Source: Sipunculus nudus (taxonomy: Eukaryota > Annelida > Sipuncula > Golfingiida > Sipunculidae). From it: a stretch of 64,000 nucleotides of DNA. This document shows positions 12,580-24,959 of this stretch, one piece after another; position 1 is the first letter of the stretch; every line of letters begins with the position of its first letter. Where the stretch lies: contig CM049309.1 in the NCBI GenBank assembly GCA_026874595.1, positions 17,128,576-17,192,575 of the forward strand, in the 5' to 3' direction. The position numbers and the translations under genes were made by a program. A model generated the notes under the pieces. The model saw only the letters and a program-made list of their open reading frames with translations. It made no database searches and was not told the DNA's origin.

Positions 12580-12612
12580 CTTTGATAAGTCCCCGTGGAC
12601 CACTTATCAAAG
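12580..12612. promoter_or_regulatory. Inverted pair of GATA-type sites in an 11-bp-stem hairpin
   Basis: CTTTGATAAGT (12580-12590) and ACTTATCAAAG (12602-12612) are perfect inverted arms around an 11-base spacer. Each arm carries TGATAAG, the classic WGATAR binding site. No gene is assigned nearby, so a regulatory role is only possible. Confidence 0.35.
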
Positions 12613-12901
12613 TATCCGAGGTGTTCTGTCCGCTTCAAGTGAAGATAAGATCTATTTTGGTTGATGTACGGCAATGTCAGACTGTATTGTCGCAACGATC
12701 GGTATGTTTGAAATGCACGTAAATATAGAAGGCCTTTGTTCCCATAGTGCACCTGTTTCATCAGTTTTAAAAGAGACTGTTTGATATAAGTTTATGCATA
12801 GTTTTGTGCTGAGTAGCTCTCTATTCTAATGCCTACCTGTCAATTGGACAGTGGCGATGCATATAATGGTAAAGTTCAATATTGTAATGGGTTTTCTTTT
12901 T

Positions 12902-13130
12902 GCCTCCGCCAGGAATTTAAGGTATGTGTCCATCCCCATTCGTGTGTGCGTGTCTCAGGAAATTTTCAGGGCATTTCGGGAATGAAAAATCGATTAGATT
13001 TGGGTACGGATCTGACACATGGTCCGGATGCAAGAGAGGCGTCAAGGAATATTCACAAATGTACAGTCATATAAGCAGGAATGAAACTGGGAATATGGGC
13101 CGAATAAGTGAATGCCAAAACCCGTTCTGG
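12902..13130 (+). mobile_element. Dispersed repeat family F3, copy 1
   Basis: Shares diverged sequence with 50495-50760 (same strand) and 46455-46720 (opposite strand). Conserved blocks are GGCATTTCGGGAATG, TCAAGGAATATT and GGCTGAATAAGTGAAT-like. Its left edge is GCCTCCGCCAGG (12902-12913), the exact reverse complement of CCTGGCGGAGGC at the right edge of the copy ending near 50725. The family may therefore have terminal inverted repeats and be a non-autonomous DNA transposon. Confidence 0.6.
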
Positions 13131-16100
13131 GAAACATCTCACAATATGGACCCCCACATGACGGATTGCTGTCCTTAAAATACAGATTTCTAGTCTAATA
13201 ATGTGTAATTTGACCTTTTCATTGAGAAATAAAAATAAAAGTGTTGCAATTAATCCCCAGACACAAGCATTATACCTGTACCTTTCATAACAGTACACCT
13301 TCATACCAAATATCGAATGTACATTCCCGCCTTATCAGATACACTGCGCTGCATATGAATGATAGTATACTTGAACTTGCGCAGGAGTATTAAAATATAT
13401 ATCAAATATTATCAGACATACTGGTTTATGATAAATGACAATGGAAAGTGATAAAATCGCATATTTGGTAACTATTCACAATTTTTGCGTCTGGGTATGC
13501 GACATATTATCTGGAAAAAATGAGTTTCGTTTCAGCTACCTTTCGTTAAATGTCGATTAAAATAAGTATAACCGAGACCAGTTTAACATGCTGGTGGTCC
13601 GCAGAACTTCTAAAGTACAGGAATGTTTTATTTAAAGAATAAATTTTGTTGAGAATAAGCCCATCTGGTTTCAAAAGGCCGAAGCTTAGTGCATGCTTAG
13701 AAAACAGTTTTTTTACATCTCAACCCCCACTTATGAATTATAAGATCACTGGTCATACGCTCAAAAATCTAAATCTTTGATTGGTTGGTCAATGTCACAA
13801 ATCTTCTAAAAATGTGACTTTCTATGTAGGGCTTGAAACTGAATGCAAACGCCTTGTCAATTTGTCACAGGTTGATTAGAAACAGAAGGTTAATTGCATA
13901 ATACAATTGTGGGGTTTTTTTTTTTTTTAATCAAGTTTAACATTTCATATTAGACTTTGAGTCCCTCATCAACATTAGTGTAAAAAAAGTGTGATCATAT
14001 TTAAGGTTATGAATGTAATCCCCGAATTTCAATGAGCAACTTCTGGTGGAACAGACTTGTACTCTGTGCAATCCCATATTAATTTAGAAGGGAGTCAAAT
14101 TTCAAAATCTTGTAGAAAGTTCTAAAGAAAAATTAACATGACAGGTTGAATGAAGTGATACTGAACACATCATGAACATTCGTTTATGAAATATTTGATT
14201 AATATCATTTTTTTTAAATGTTAGTTAAAAGGATCCTCCACTGAAGTTACAACAATGACGTCATTTGAGCGGTCGCGTCCCAAGTCAAGGACAACTGGCT
14301 GACAGATGGATAAATATGAAGTTCACCTGGGGAAGAAACATAGCCATTAATTTAAAATGCTGATGCATGTATGGTCTTTTTTTATCTTTTTTTGAAGGTA
14401 GCGAAAGAATTATGTTGATTTCATTGCAGATTAAGTCATTCATTTCGACATATTCTTAATTATGCTGGACAAAAATCGATGACGCCATTTTTATTTTCAA
14501 TAGGTGTCATATCAGACGCGGCTGTCGTGGCTTATATGGGGAATGAGATTAATCATGTTTTGGTCAAACCTACACTTCATGGACCATGATCATTTAAAAC
14601 TGATCTCCTGTAATCTCCAGCCGGGCATTAGAACATATTTAATTACAGCACTCGTGTACTCATTAACTTGTTATTATTGAAACACGATTATTCTCATTTA
14701 ATTTTCTATCAAAGGGCTTATGGCATACATAAAGTCAATTATTTTATATGCAACACACAACATTGGTCGTTGATTAAATCAAATATTAAGGATAACCAAA
14801 TGTGGAGACGTTTCAATTTAAAATTTCAACGTAATACGGTCATTTTAGTGATGAATATGTTTAATTATTATGGTCAAAAGTCGTTTTATTACAAGGCCCC
14901 TGCAACCCCACATCCACCACCCTCCCCGATCTATGCACTGAACCCCGAATTACGTGGTACTTAGGGGTCATCTCATAGTATTGAGTATAGCTGTGGTCAG
15001 AACTTCAAGCATCACTCAAACAGAACTAACACAAAATCGACCTTTCAATAATTATCCCGTCAATTTGTACGAAGAGGTACTCGGAGCCACCTGTCCTCAG
15101 GACTCTTCACTCTCAGACTGCTTACTAGCTGCTACAGAGCACGTACTGAAGTGATGCATGGCTTCTTGACGTTGATGTTGGACACAAGCTTAGTTGTCCT
15201 TGAGCAGGGTAAAAACCCCACTTGCTCTCTAACGCCCGAATGGCATAAATCCCACGTCTAAGACGGCACTTCATCAAGTAATTGGCTATACGTAAAGCGA
15301 CATGAGGGAAAATCAGCATTTAAGCATAAGTTGAAATCTTTTAATAGTATCCGTAGCGATTGTATAGGTTGTTAACTACCACGTATAACCCTCGGACTGG
15401 CAGTATATGTTTCGGCTTAGTTATAACAACCATTCCAAATTCAGGCATACTATTCGGCCAATTTGTGATTAAAACGTAAATTACTGTGTTGTTGAGAAAT
15501 CATACACCCTTATAGTACTGATGGCCCCGGCGCTCGTCAGATATAAAGAAACTGTCCTGTCTCTAAAGAGAAAAGAATCCTTTTACTTAAAAACACTTTA
15601 TGTTGATCAAGATTACTTCCAAAATTGAGAAGACACCATTGAGTCCACATGATTTGGTCGACAGGATAAAGAAGACCCCGCCCACATTTATACCCATACA
15701 GTACCCGAAAACGAAAAACCAGCGGTCGAAAATGAGTTTCATTTGCGTCATCATCAGTTACACCGAAAAAGAAAGCGAAACTGAGATGGACATTTACCTA
15801 AGTTACAAATTCAACAAAGCAATGTTTTATCTAACACCATTTACGAGGATCAGTTTACGTTGTGCAGGTGATCAACTTGAGGGGGTTTTAATGAATGATT
15901 ACAGATGCTCAGCATAGATTTATTCTAAATAGGTTTCTTCTAAAAATAAGCTATAATTGGGGACTTTCTTTGTGAACAAGGACCGTTGTGCCTTTTGGAT
16001 GAGCAAAATGGGTCGTCCGCAGGGTTAACCCGATGGTTATGGAATGCGTTAAAACGAGATTAGCTGTCCTGTTTACTGTCCAGGCAGAAGAAACTAAATA

Positions 16101-17619
16101 AGAAACAATGCTATCTATAATAATCCTTAAAAAAACATGTGCACCCAAAAATGAAAGCATCAAACTAAAGCCACATATATGTCGTACTAAAGCAGGTGAG
16201 AGAGAAAGGCAGTGGAATGAGAATAATTATTATTATTACGGTACGATTTGTCTAAAGGTGGTGCGAAGTACAAACAAACAATATGATATATTGACTGCCC
16301 TCAATTACAGTCATAACTTGGCCTGGTATACCCCCATCTGTCTCGCTCAGTATGTATCAGGGGTGTCCGTGAGTGGGATAACTGATATGTGCTTCCACTT
16401 CACAGGGCACAAGGGTAATAACGAACACTTCACCAGTCGTGTTAACCTAAAGTCGGGTTACCTCTAGCAAAGCAGAGCACTGGTTTGGATTCCTGGCACA
16501 GCTAAATTGAAATGTTTATAGGACATCCGACGTGTTTGTGCATATCTCCCTACACACCAACTCTTAATAAATGCTATTGTTTCGCTCAAGGGGACGGCGG
16601 TGTAATTGTGAAACCCCCGAGCGGATCAAAGTCCTCTCAGACTAATGGATCCTCCTGCGGGAAACAGCTCTCTGGCATGTGCAGTACTTCGCGGGCAGGG
16701 CGGGGTTGGGTATGGGGGTACTTGAGAACTGAAGAAATACCGAGGCGAAATTAGGTGTTCCAAATATTTTAAGTAGATACATATTTTATTTTATGTTAAT
16801 TTATCTTACACAACCTTACATAAGTAAACCTTATCCTCCTACAATGGATAATTCAATCGTGTTGTCTGTCATTTTTTAAACGCCTGCTAATATCTTATGT
16901 AGGTACAACCACAATAAATTCAAGTAAGGTGTTTGGTCTAAATAATAGCAAAAGATCACTCATAATCATATACTTTTTCACACACATACACACATACACA
17001 CATACACAGCCACAGGGAGCACCATAAAGAATTCTGAATCTTCAAAACACAAAGCAAGGTAAACATAAAAAGATGATGTTGCACTACATATTCCAGATAT
17101 CAGCAATTTGTATTTGTTATTGTACCCCCCACCTGCCCTATATGAATCTATCCCTGTAGGTGGTTTGTCTCGAGTGTGTGTACGTTAGCCTGGTTGCTGA
17201 GAGCACCTTGCTTTTATATCCAGTATATGCTGCTATCCCTGGGGAGTATACTACACAACAACGTCCAAATGACCGCCCAAGGACTGAGGTCACTGTCCGA
17301 CCTGCTGTCCAATGTGAGCAGACTGTGTTTGCTACCGATACTGTCGATATTTAAAAATAGAGACACTTGACGTGAAGGTACCCCTCTATGGGTGACGTAC
17401 CTCTTCAGTTCTGTCTATGAAGTACTTGCTAACTCTGTATGACGCCATGAGGTATAGAAAAGTATGACCCATAACATTCTTTAACTCTATAAATCACGTT
17501 ACGCAGCCAAGTGATCACACGGTTGGCCTTCTGTGCGGCCGCTGTCATTGTGTTGTCGGTGTGAGCAACAGCAAAAATTAATAAAATAATCACAATAGAA
17601 AGTAGCTTCTGTATCCAAG

Positions 17620-17680
<61 letters not shown>

Positions 17681-18735
17681 TATCCATTTTTATTTTACAA
17701 AGAGAGCCATAGCTTCTACAGGCTTTCAACAAAAAAAAACTTTGATCCGTATATCCTCTGTTGCTGAAACTGGTAGCAAATTTTCTACTCGAGATCTTGA
17801 AGGCATTTTCCCGAGATTAAGAGATCCAAATCCTCCCTCCACTATAAAAAAAACTTGCATGACGTTTAACTTGTTAACCGACAGATACAAGATTCAACAT
17901 TCCCCTTACAGCATATAAATTTTTACCTTCTTATTAATATTTGCTGTTTAGCTTCTGTATTTCATATTGTACATTTCTGTATTCATGTATTAATGATTTG
18001 CCCTTCATTCTTTGGGATTTATTTTCCATTACTTAAAAAAATAATTGTGCATGGATGAATATTTGCCAGAGAGGCTTAGAAAAAACTCAACTGAAAGGCT
18101 TTTATGTTAACGGCTGTACATTTGTGAAATCTCCACCGAGTAACTTTTGCATGCTACCGCTTATCTATTTGAATTTGACCATTACCCCACACAGGACCAA
18201 GTACCATACTAAACCATCATTCCGTAAGACACTTTTAGGGAATACCTGGCGGTACCCATGCGGTGGTTGCGCGTTTATGATAACGCTACAACCACATACT
18301 AATATACAGGCGTGAAACCACGTGTGTGACTGTGATCTCAGCGCGTATACAGATGCGTGTGACTGAGTATACATGGTGGGGAGAAGTATACCTTGACCTC
18401 AGATGAACTTCGCGGTGTCACTGCCTATCTACGCCATCACAAGATCAAGAGATGTGATGGGTTGCAGCTGAAAAACCACGATGCGAAATGTACTCTCACC
18501 TACTGCGTGCAAATGGGTGAGGAGGAACTGTTACTTAGTTATAGCCATTATATATATGGGATGTAAAAAGAATTATCTCATGGAACGATATCACAATATA
18601 CTTCACTCAAGACACAATACATGATACGATACGTATAGATAGCTTTAGAGTTCAGATTCCAATTTAATACTATTCTATCATCAAGTTATCCATCTAATTA
18701 ATTAAATTGGTTTTGATCGTGCGCTCGAAGATCAC
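13131..18735. other. Long non-coding stretch, no assured gene
   Basis: Contains a CRE (TGACGTCA) at 14256-14263, a CA/TACA tract at about 16979-17010, a (TA)n array at 17622-17678 and a small imperfect hairpin at 18263-18295 (GTGGTTG / CAACCAC). Frames at 14954-15154, 15600-15917 and 16512-16754 are open but lack convincing splice or initiation context. Nothing else is recognised. Confidence 0.4.
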
Positions 18736-18902
18736 CCAATCAGATGCTCATTAACTGATTTCTGACCAATGATGTTTAGCGTTACAGGCCTTAAATACCA
18801 GAGGGTGCTCGTTGAATGTCGGACTTTCAGTTGCAAGGTCATTATTTAATCGTCAATGTGTCGATACATCTTCTTTGTATCTTCGCATATTCGAGAAATA
18901 AA
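18736..18902 (+). promoter_or_regulatory. Promoter-like block: two CCAAT boxes, TTAAATA, AATAAA
   Basis: CCAAT boxes at 18736-18740 (context ACCCAATCAG) and 18766-18770 (GACCAATGA) are in good NF-Y context. TTAAATA at 18791-18797 could act as a TATA element and AATAAA occurs at 18897-18902. Promoter and polyadenylation signals within about 165 bp is the arrangement of a retroelement LTR. No matching second LTR or target duplication was found. It could also be a host promoter. Confidence 0.3.
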
Positions 18903-20280
18903 GGCTACCAACATTATAATGAAGGATATTGAGAGATATGCTAACAGTCACCAAGTCGACCAAGATTTGGCAATCGATTGTGGATAGATAATACACATTA
19001 TACGGAAACCTAATCGTCTAAAGCTAGTAAATCGATTAAATCGATGATTGGTTGCTATATTTCAAAATCAATTATACTCCTTGCGTTTCTGACATGATCG
19101 ACCATAAACAATTATAAGTTCGCATGCAAAGATGCGATCTTATCCAGACACAAATATTCTTATTTTGTCAAAGAAAAAAGAAATACAGTACTAAAACAAC
19201 GTTGTGCAGTGAACAAATTTTTTTCCAAGAAGGTAAATTGACTTTTCACCGTGTGTGCGCAATGCAGGCCGATTTTGACTTAGTCAATAATTAAGACATA
19301 TAATTCTATAGAGCAAAATCCAGGGTATTAGAGACAGTATACATGAGCTAATTGATTAATAATCGATCATCGGTCTTTCATGTTCTTCTATTCATCGAAC
19401 ATGATTTTACAACCGAATCCTTCAACTGATATATCTAACAAGCATTTCGTGGAATTTGTGTCCCCCGCTCCCGCCTCTTGTAATTTAAGCTTCCTGTGAT
19501 CTTCATGGTTGCCTGCTCAATATGTTTTAGTTTTTCTTTCCCCTAAAGCTGTCTCCACAAGTCACATTTTTGTTATGTATTGGGAACAAAAGGGAACATT
19601 TTTGTTTGTTTTTGAGCTGGTGACAACAACTTTTCAGAAAGACACTCCAAAACCAATCCCAACCGATGTTTGCATGAGAGAAATCACTAACCAAAATATG
19701 AATAAAATCGGATAAAATTTAGGAAAGTGATCAAACGGAAACGAAAACCTGACAGACGGATAGACAGAGGGATAGAAAGACAGAACAAGTGACCCATGGG
19801 TCATGACGCTCAGCTGCCAAGCATGACCTGTGACATCATGGACTGAGATTCACAACTTCCAGTCAAATTTTTGCCAATTTGTTGAAAATTTTCTATGACA
19901 ACAGAAATATATATCACCTATGTCTGGTTAAAACACAGTGAATTTATGGTATGAGGAAAATGCATGATTGTTAAGCTATCAGGAACTATTCCAACAGCTT
20001 GCTTGAAACCTGTCAGTCTCAAAAGGAACACCACAAAGGGCAAATATAAGATCAAAATATATAGCAAAAATCAAGGAAATACATGCAAGAATTATTGAGA
20101 AACAGGTGCTTCTGTGTGAATTTGTATTCAATACAAGCCAACTGTACTGCACTTTTATAAATGATGGTAATATTTATTCAGAAATATTTGACCCAATCCT
20201 TTATAAGATTACATAAATATACATCCAACTGCATTCACTTTAACTGTTCTTGAGATAAAATGATCAAAAGGAATTAAAAG
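18903..20280. other. Non-coding stretch with GACAGACGGATAG-like tract
   Basis: AT-rich sequence. A GACAGACGGATAGACAG-like stretch at about 19750-19785 resembles the subterminal tracts of the Helitron-like elements here, but no hairpin end was found. No gene seen. Confidence 0.35.
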
Positions 20281-20530
20281 ATGGTTGCCTGGTGTCCATA
20301 TTGGACTTCTGACATGTCTGAAATCAGACAACAAACATTCTCTAAATCGGACCAAACATTAAAGAAAAATTACTGAAACTGCGCTGAAGAAAGAATTTCT
20401 AAGGTGGCTAACTGGCAGACATAATGGATTTCTGACAAGTATGACATTTGATATCCCACATTCTCCAATAAGAGACCAAACTTGGGGCAAATTATCCAGT
20501 AATGGATGCCCAAAATAATTCAAAAGGCAT
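20281..20530 (+). repeat. Two diverged copies of a ~123-bp unit
   Basis: Two blocks share GG(A)TTTCTGACA...CATTCTC...GACCAAAC-like landmarks, with the first landmark at 20303 and the second at 20426. They lie about 0.9 kb upstream of the TGACCTTGACC tandem repeat and may belong to the same composite element. Confidence 0.45.
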
Positions 20531-21107
20531 GTCCAGGCCCTCATATCAGATTTATAGATATGCAATTGTAAAAAGTGTAAGTCCAATATTTTTTATTATC
20601 ACTCTGCTTTTCAATGGGGTCAGCAGGGTAGGTAAACTGCCAAACCTGAAAGAAAAGAAATGCAGAAAGCATGACTAAGAGTCTTGAAATAAAATAAAAA
20701 GCCATCCTAAATCAAGGTACACGTCCACATATTATGAGAACAAACACTTGCTTTTATATGTGGTGATATATATTAAAATATTCAGATATTTAGGAAACTA
20801 AGTTTATTGCTAGGATTCCATAAAATAAACTGCAAAATGTTCCCATCATCTTATAAATCAGTAGCTAAACCTTAATACTATACTCTCATAGTCTTAATGC
20901 CTGGCTGAAGCATTCTGACAACAGTGTTTTTGTTATGAAGTAACGAGGTACTTATCACTGAGCCTTATCACTTAATAGGCTGATACAAAAGGGAGTCATA
21001 TGTCACCAGTGTCACTCACAATTACAGCCACACAGGGAGATGTACCAGCTGGAGTGGGATGGTTATATATACAAGAAAAATAGAGATGGTCTATAAAATA
21101 AGTAATT

Positions 21108-22196
21108 GTGAACATCCCTGACCTATGACCTTGGCCTTTTGCCCATATATCAACTGGATTCTTTCTAAATGATGGGTAACTACTAACCACTTAAATCTGG
21201 TGTAATTACTTTGCAACCAATGGGTGAATAACTTTGACCTGCAACCTTTATCCTGCTGACCCCAAAATCAATAAGTTATATATTCAAGCAAAAAGACCCA
21301 TAAATATGAAGTTTGAGTCAAACTGAGTGATGCATAGATGTGGCATATGTGAAAGACTGAAGGTTTGGGTTGAACAGTTACACTTGAAATATGCTCACAA
21401 GCATTTAGAACAATTAAATATTGTGACCTTGACCTTTGACTTTTTGACCTAAACATCAATAGGCTTCTTCCCTCATTGGTAGGTAAGCCATATATGACAG
21501 ATTGAAGGTACAGATTGAAAAGTTTGCCTGAAAAAGACTCCACGCAAGAAGTGGGTGCTGTGAACTTGACCTTTGACCTCAAAATCAACAGGTCCTTGTC
21601 CCCTGTTGGCAGAGAAGCGATATCAGTGCTGGAAGGTTTGGAATGAAAAGTCTAGCTTGAAATGTGTCCACAACCTTTTCAAAGAAGTGGATCCTGTGAC
21701 CCTGACCTTTGACCTTGTGACCTCAAAATCTATAGGATTCTTCTCCAACTTAGTAGGTGAGCTATATGTGAAAGATCAAAGAATTGGGATGAAAGGGTTG
21801 GCTTAAAATGCATCCACAGGCTTTTCAAAGAAGAGGCCCCTGTGACCTTGACCTTTGACCTTTTGACCTCAAAAAAATTATGGTTCTTCCCCTGTTGGTA
21901 GGTGAGCTGTATGTGAAAGATGGAAGGTTTGGGATGAAAATTTTGTCTCAAAGAGTTATTTCTGGGGGATGCAAACACACCCCATAACTTCGAAAATATA
22001 GGTCGCAGTGACCTAATTTCAGGTTTGCAAGGAGATCTTTTTATAACCTCTAAGACTGCATAGGGTTCATGGCCCTAGCCCCTACGGTTACGATTTGTGC
22101 CCTGCTAACGGCCGGACGGCCGGACGGACAGACGGAAGGACGCCGGACAAAGACCCATCGCTATAGCCCAGCATGACTGAAAGTCAGCTGAGCTAA
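21108..22196 (+). mobile_element. Non-autonomous Helitron-like element with ~140-bp tandem repeats
   Basis: Four clear tandem units start at 21423, 21560, 21696 and 21842 (period 136-146 bp), with two decayed units upstream from about 21108. Each opens with TGACCTTGACCTTTGACC or a variant. The unique tail holds GGACGGCCGGACGGACAG-like sequence, then a hairpin (22164-22195, inner arms TGACT/AGTCA around GAA), then GCTAAAAAC. The CTAA at 22193-22196 fits the Helitron 3' signature of a subterminal hairpin followed by CTRR. No Rep/helicase coding region is present. Confidence 0.6.
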
Positions 22197-22696
22197 AAAC
22201 CCAAATCTATGTCCAGCGTTCCGCGTAAGAGGGGGACAATATGCAATTACTCATACAAGTTACCGCGCCTGGCATTGATGTAGCCGCTACTGCATGCAGA
22301 GATCCCAGAAGTATGACGTTGTCTTGATGAAGCTAGTAGATAGGATATATATAACCTGACCTGACCTGTACATGAGTTACCTTGACTTATCCGGAGACAC
22401 GACTGCAATCTCCTCTGAAACGTGCGTTAAGTATATAATAATACTCAACAATTGTTATTGATTCTTGTCAAAGCCTCGATAAGCGTATCAGTCTTGCTGT
22501 GTCCATCGGTATATCGATATTTAGCGCCAGCCCAAATATCTCCAAGCTTGTGTGTGGACGAGACAGAAAGAGAGAAGAAGAGAGCCAGGAAGAAGGAAGA
22601 GATGTTCTTTAAATCCGTTATTTTTCCAACAGAGAATCTTTAAAAACAGACACAAAGAGAATTCCCAAACTTCACATAGTGGCGTCAATTTACCTG

Positions 22697-22755
22697 CAAC
22701 AGTTGAGGGAGTATAGACTAAGGACAACTTTTGATAAACACACACACATATACAT

Positions 22756-22809
<54 letters not shown>

Positions 22810-22915
22810 CTACTTTTTTCTTTAAAAAGCAACTGCTAGAGTGCTCTATGGGACCTTCAACAGTTGAGGGGGGTAAAGACTAAGGACAACCTTTGATTAA
22901 CACACACACATATAC

Positions 22916-22970
<55 letters not shown>

Positions 22971-23083
22971 TATTTCTACTTTTTTCTTTAAAAAGCAACT
23001 GCTAGAGTGCTCTATGGGACCTTCAACAGTTCAGGGGGGGGTAAAGACTAAGGACAACTTTTGATAAACACACACACATATAC

Positions 23084-23135
<52 letters not shown>

Positions 23136-23250
23136 ACTTTTTTCTTTAAAAAGCCACTGCTAGAGTGCTCTATGGGACCTTCAACAGTTGAGGGGAGTAA
23201 AGACTAAGGACAACTTTTGATAAACACACACATATACATTAATATTTATT
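22697..23250. repeat. ~160-bp satellite array, four units, each with a (TA)n core
   Basis: CAACAGTT begins each unit at 22697, 22858, 23024 and 23182 (spacing 161, 166 and 158). A unit reads: CAACAGTTGAGGG, a GGACAACTTTTGAT block, a CA run, a (TA)n tract, TCTACTTTTTTCTTTAAAAA, then the segment ending GTGCTCTATGGGACCTT. Unit length differences come mostly from the TA tract. The last unit is truncated and runs into the hammerhead-like relic. A solitary inverted relative sits at 2936-2957. Confidence 0.9.
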
Positions 23251-23285
23251 TATATATATTTATATTTATAACGATACAAATACAG

Positions 23286-23349
23286 AGGAATCAAATGTTG
23301 TCAGTCACTTTTATTTCTACGCAGTTTCGTGCAACATTGCATTCTTCAG
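23286..23349 (-). ncRNA. Hammerhead-ribozyme-like relic in a dispersed repeat
   Basis: On the minus strand at 23317-23349 the order CTGAAGA, stem TGCA-loop-TGCA, CGAAAC, CTGCGTAG follows the hammerhead core (CUGANGA, stem II, GAAA, short stem III, UH cleavage position). The first stem II pair is A-C where G-C is expected, and no stem I is obvious, so it is probably inactive. The flank 23286-23332 matches 29961-30007 at about 37 of 47 positions, showing it belongs to a repeat family. Hammerheads are known in Penelope-like and other retroelements of invertebrates; that link is inference here. Confidence 0.4.
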
Positions 23350-23360
23350 GTAAGGCTGTC

Positions 23361-24452
23361 CGATTTAAATGGAGAGAATAAATAAGTTAAATATGATAAA
23401 GATACACATATTAAAATGTCGTTCCAGGATGGAGATGAATACGATTCTTTAAAAAGGGGGCTTAATTGATTCATGTTGAACCGATTTGAATGAGCTATTT
23501 CAGACAAATTCAACTACAGTTTAGACAGTTTTTACAATTATCTTTTACAATTTATAATAAGCTAAACTCTGCTGATTTCAATTCAAGGTAGCAGTATTAA
23601 TTAACTTGAAATATACTTCATTATAACTGTAAGACAAACATTTCAGGTTCGTTTCGTGACCGTTGGATTTTGCGACATCTGCCGTGTTTCGGGCAGCCCA
23701 GCGCTCACAGTGAGATCAAGTAGCTCGATCAATGCCGTGGCAGCTGTCGTGGGCAGTCTTCTGACAGAACGGCTTTCAGTTCATGTACCAAATTGCGGGG
23801 GACAACAGCCTTGAGAAAAACATTCTGACAGACGTAATTTGCCTGCGCGATTTCCGGATCGTGACTACCTGTTGCCGAAATTAAATTAAGCCGAGTAAGC
23901 ATTAATTTCAAGTCCTATCAAATATAATCTCGTGTCTATTTGGCCCACGCCAGGGAATTTTTAAGAAAATTTCATTTTCAAGCCTTTAATTACATTAGTT
24001 TTGTTGTTAGGATACTTGAAAAAGCTATTGAAAAGATTTGATTGAATATTATAACTCAATAGCATTGTAGGAAATGAAGATATTCTAGTATAATTTTGAT
24101 CCTGTCATCAGTTATAATATCGTGCATATAGTTTACGTTGATTAAATTCCTTAAAATAATTCAAGAACAGAACAATTATCTATGTTCATTTATCCGTAAG
24201 TGTTAATCAAGAGAGACCAAAATCTGATTACAACACTTAATTTGGCCGAAGTTATGCAGGTAAAAGGGCGGGAATTCTTGTTGAGCGGATATATGAAGTC
24301 AGCCACAGCGGGACAATCCTTCTTTCCAACTGTTTGAGATAGTTGTTTTATATATCTCTGTTAGATCAGTACCCTCACGGTTTAATCACACACATCATAT
24401 TATAATGAAAATACACGGTCGGAATCTATGTCTCAGTCGCGGGTTCCATCAT

Positions 24453-24455
<3 letters not shown>
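23361..24455. other. Non-coding stretch with one unresolved frame
   Basis: The minus frame at 23729-23911 reads like protein (contains SHDPEIAQANYVCQNVF) and the minus strand has CAACAG just before it, but no donor or family match supports an exon. Nothing else recognised. Confidence 0.35.

Positions 24456-24499
<44 letters not shown>
24456..24499. repeat. (CT)n microsatellite
   Basis: About 22 uninterrupted CT units. Confidence 0.97.
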
Positions 24500-24502
<3 letters not shown>

Positions 24503-24959
24503 TATGTAAAACGTATTAAGGCATCCATATATGTTGTAGTTTAACTGTACTTTATATTTAAGCGGCGTGGAATTGTGCATGAATGAAAATAGAAATGACA
24601 CCTTGCAATCAATGCAATCAACCAATCTGTAATTTATTTAGTGAAATTTACAATTAAACATTGCCTCGGGGCTTGTTGATTTCACGACAATGGATTTGAG
24701 TAATTCGGTCATCTGTACTTTAAACATACTTTTTTTGCAAATCTCTCTCTTTCTCTCAAATCAGCTGCTACTGAACTATACCTGAAAAGAAACTAGAATA
24801 TCAGTAGAAGCTGACAAAAGCCCTCGGCCAAAATAACAGTGTTACGAGGTGGTAACAGTAACAAGTATACTTAATATCTGTTCTCACATGGATGTTTATA
24901 TCTGTACATGTCTCACTTATAAATTTAAAATGGAGAGGTATGTTCTATTTATGTTCTAA

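Noticed and set aside
16512..16754. Frame containing PPSGSKSSQTNGSSCGKQ as a possible exon
   Set aside because: Acceptor tract is poor and the donor ambiguous.
18558..18914. A complete solo LTR with TG...CA ends
   Set aside because: TG and CA can be chosen at both edges but no target duplication or inverted terminal bases support the boundaries.
22697..23250. The 160-bp array as a retrozyme (tandem hammerhead) locus
   Set aside because: Neither strand of the unit contains CUGANGA or GAAAC in hammerhead order; the hammerhead-like core lies just outside the array.
23729..23911. Minus frame containing SHDPEIAQANYVCQNVF
   Set aside because: No donor, and all three minus frames have comparable open stretches in this GC-richer patch, so the frame cannot be chosen.
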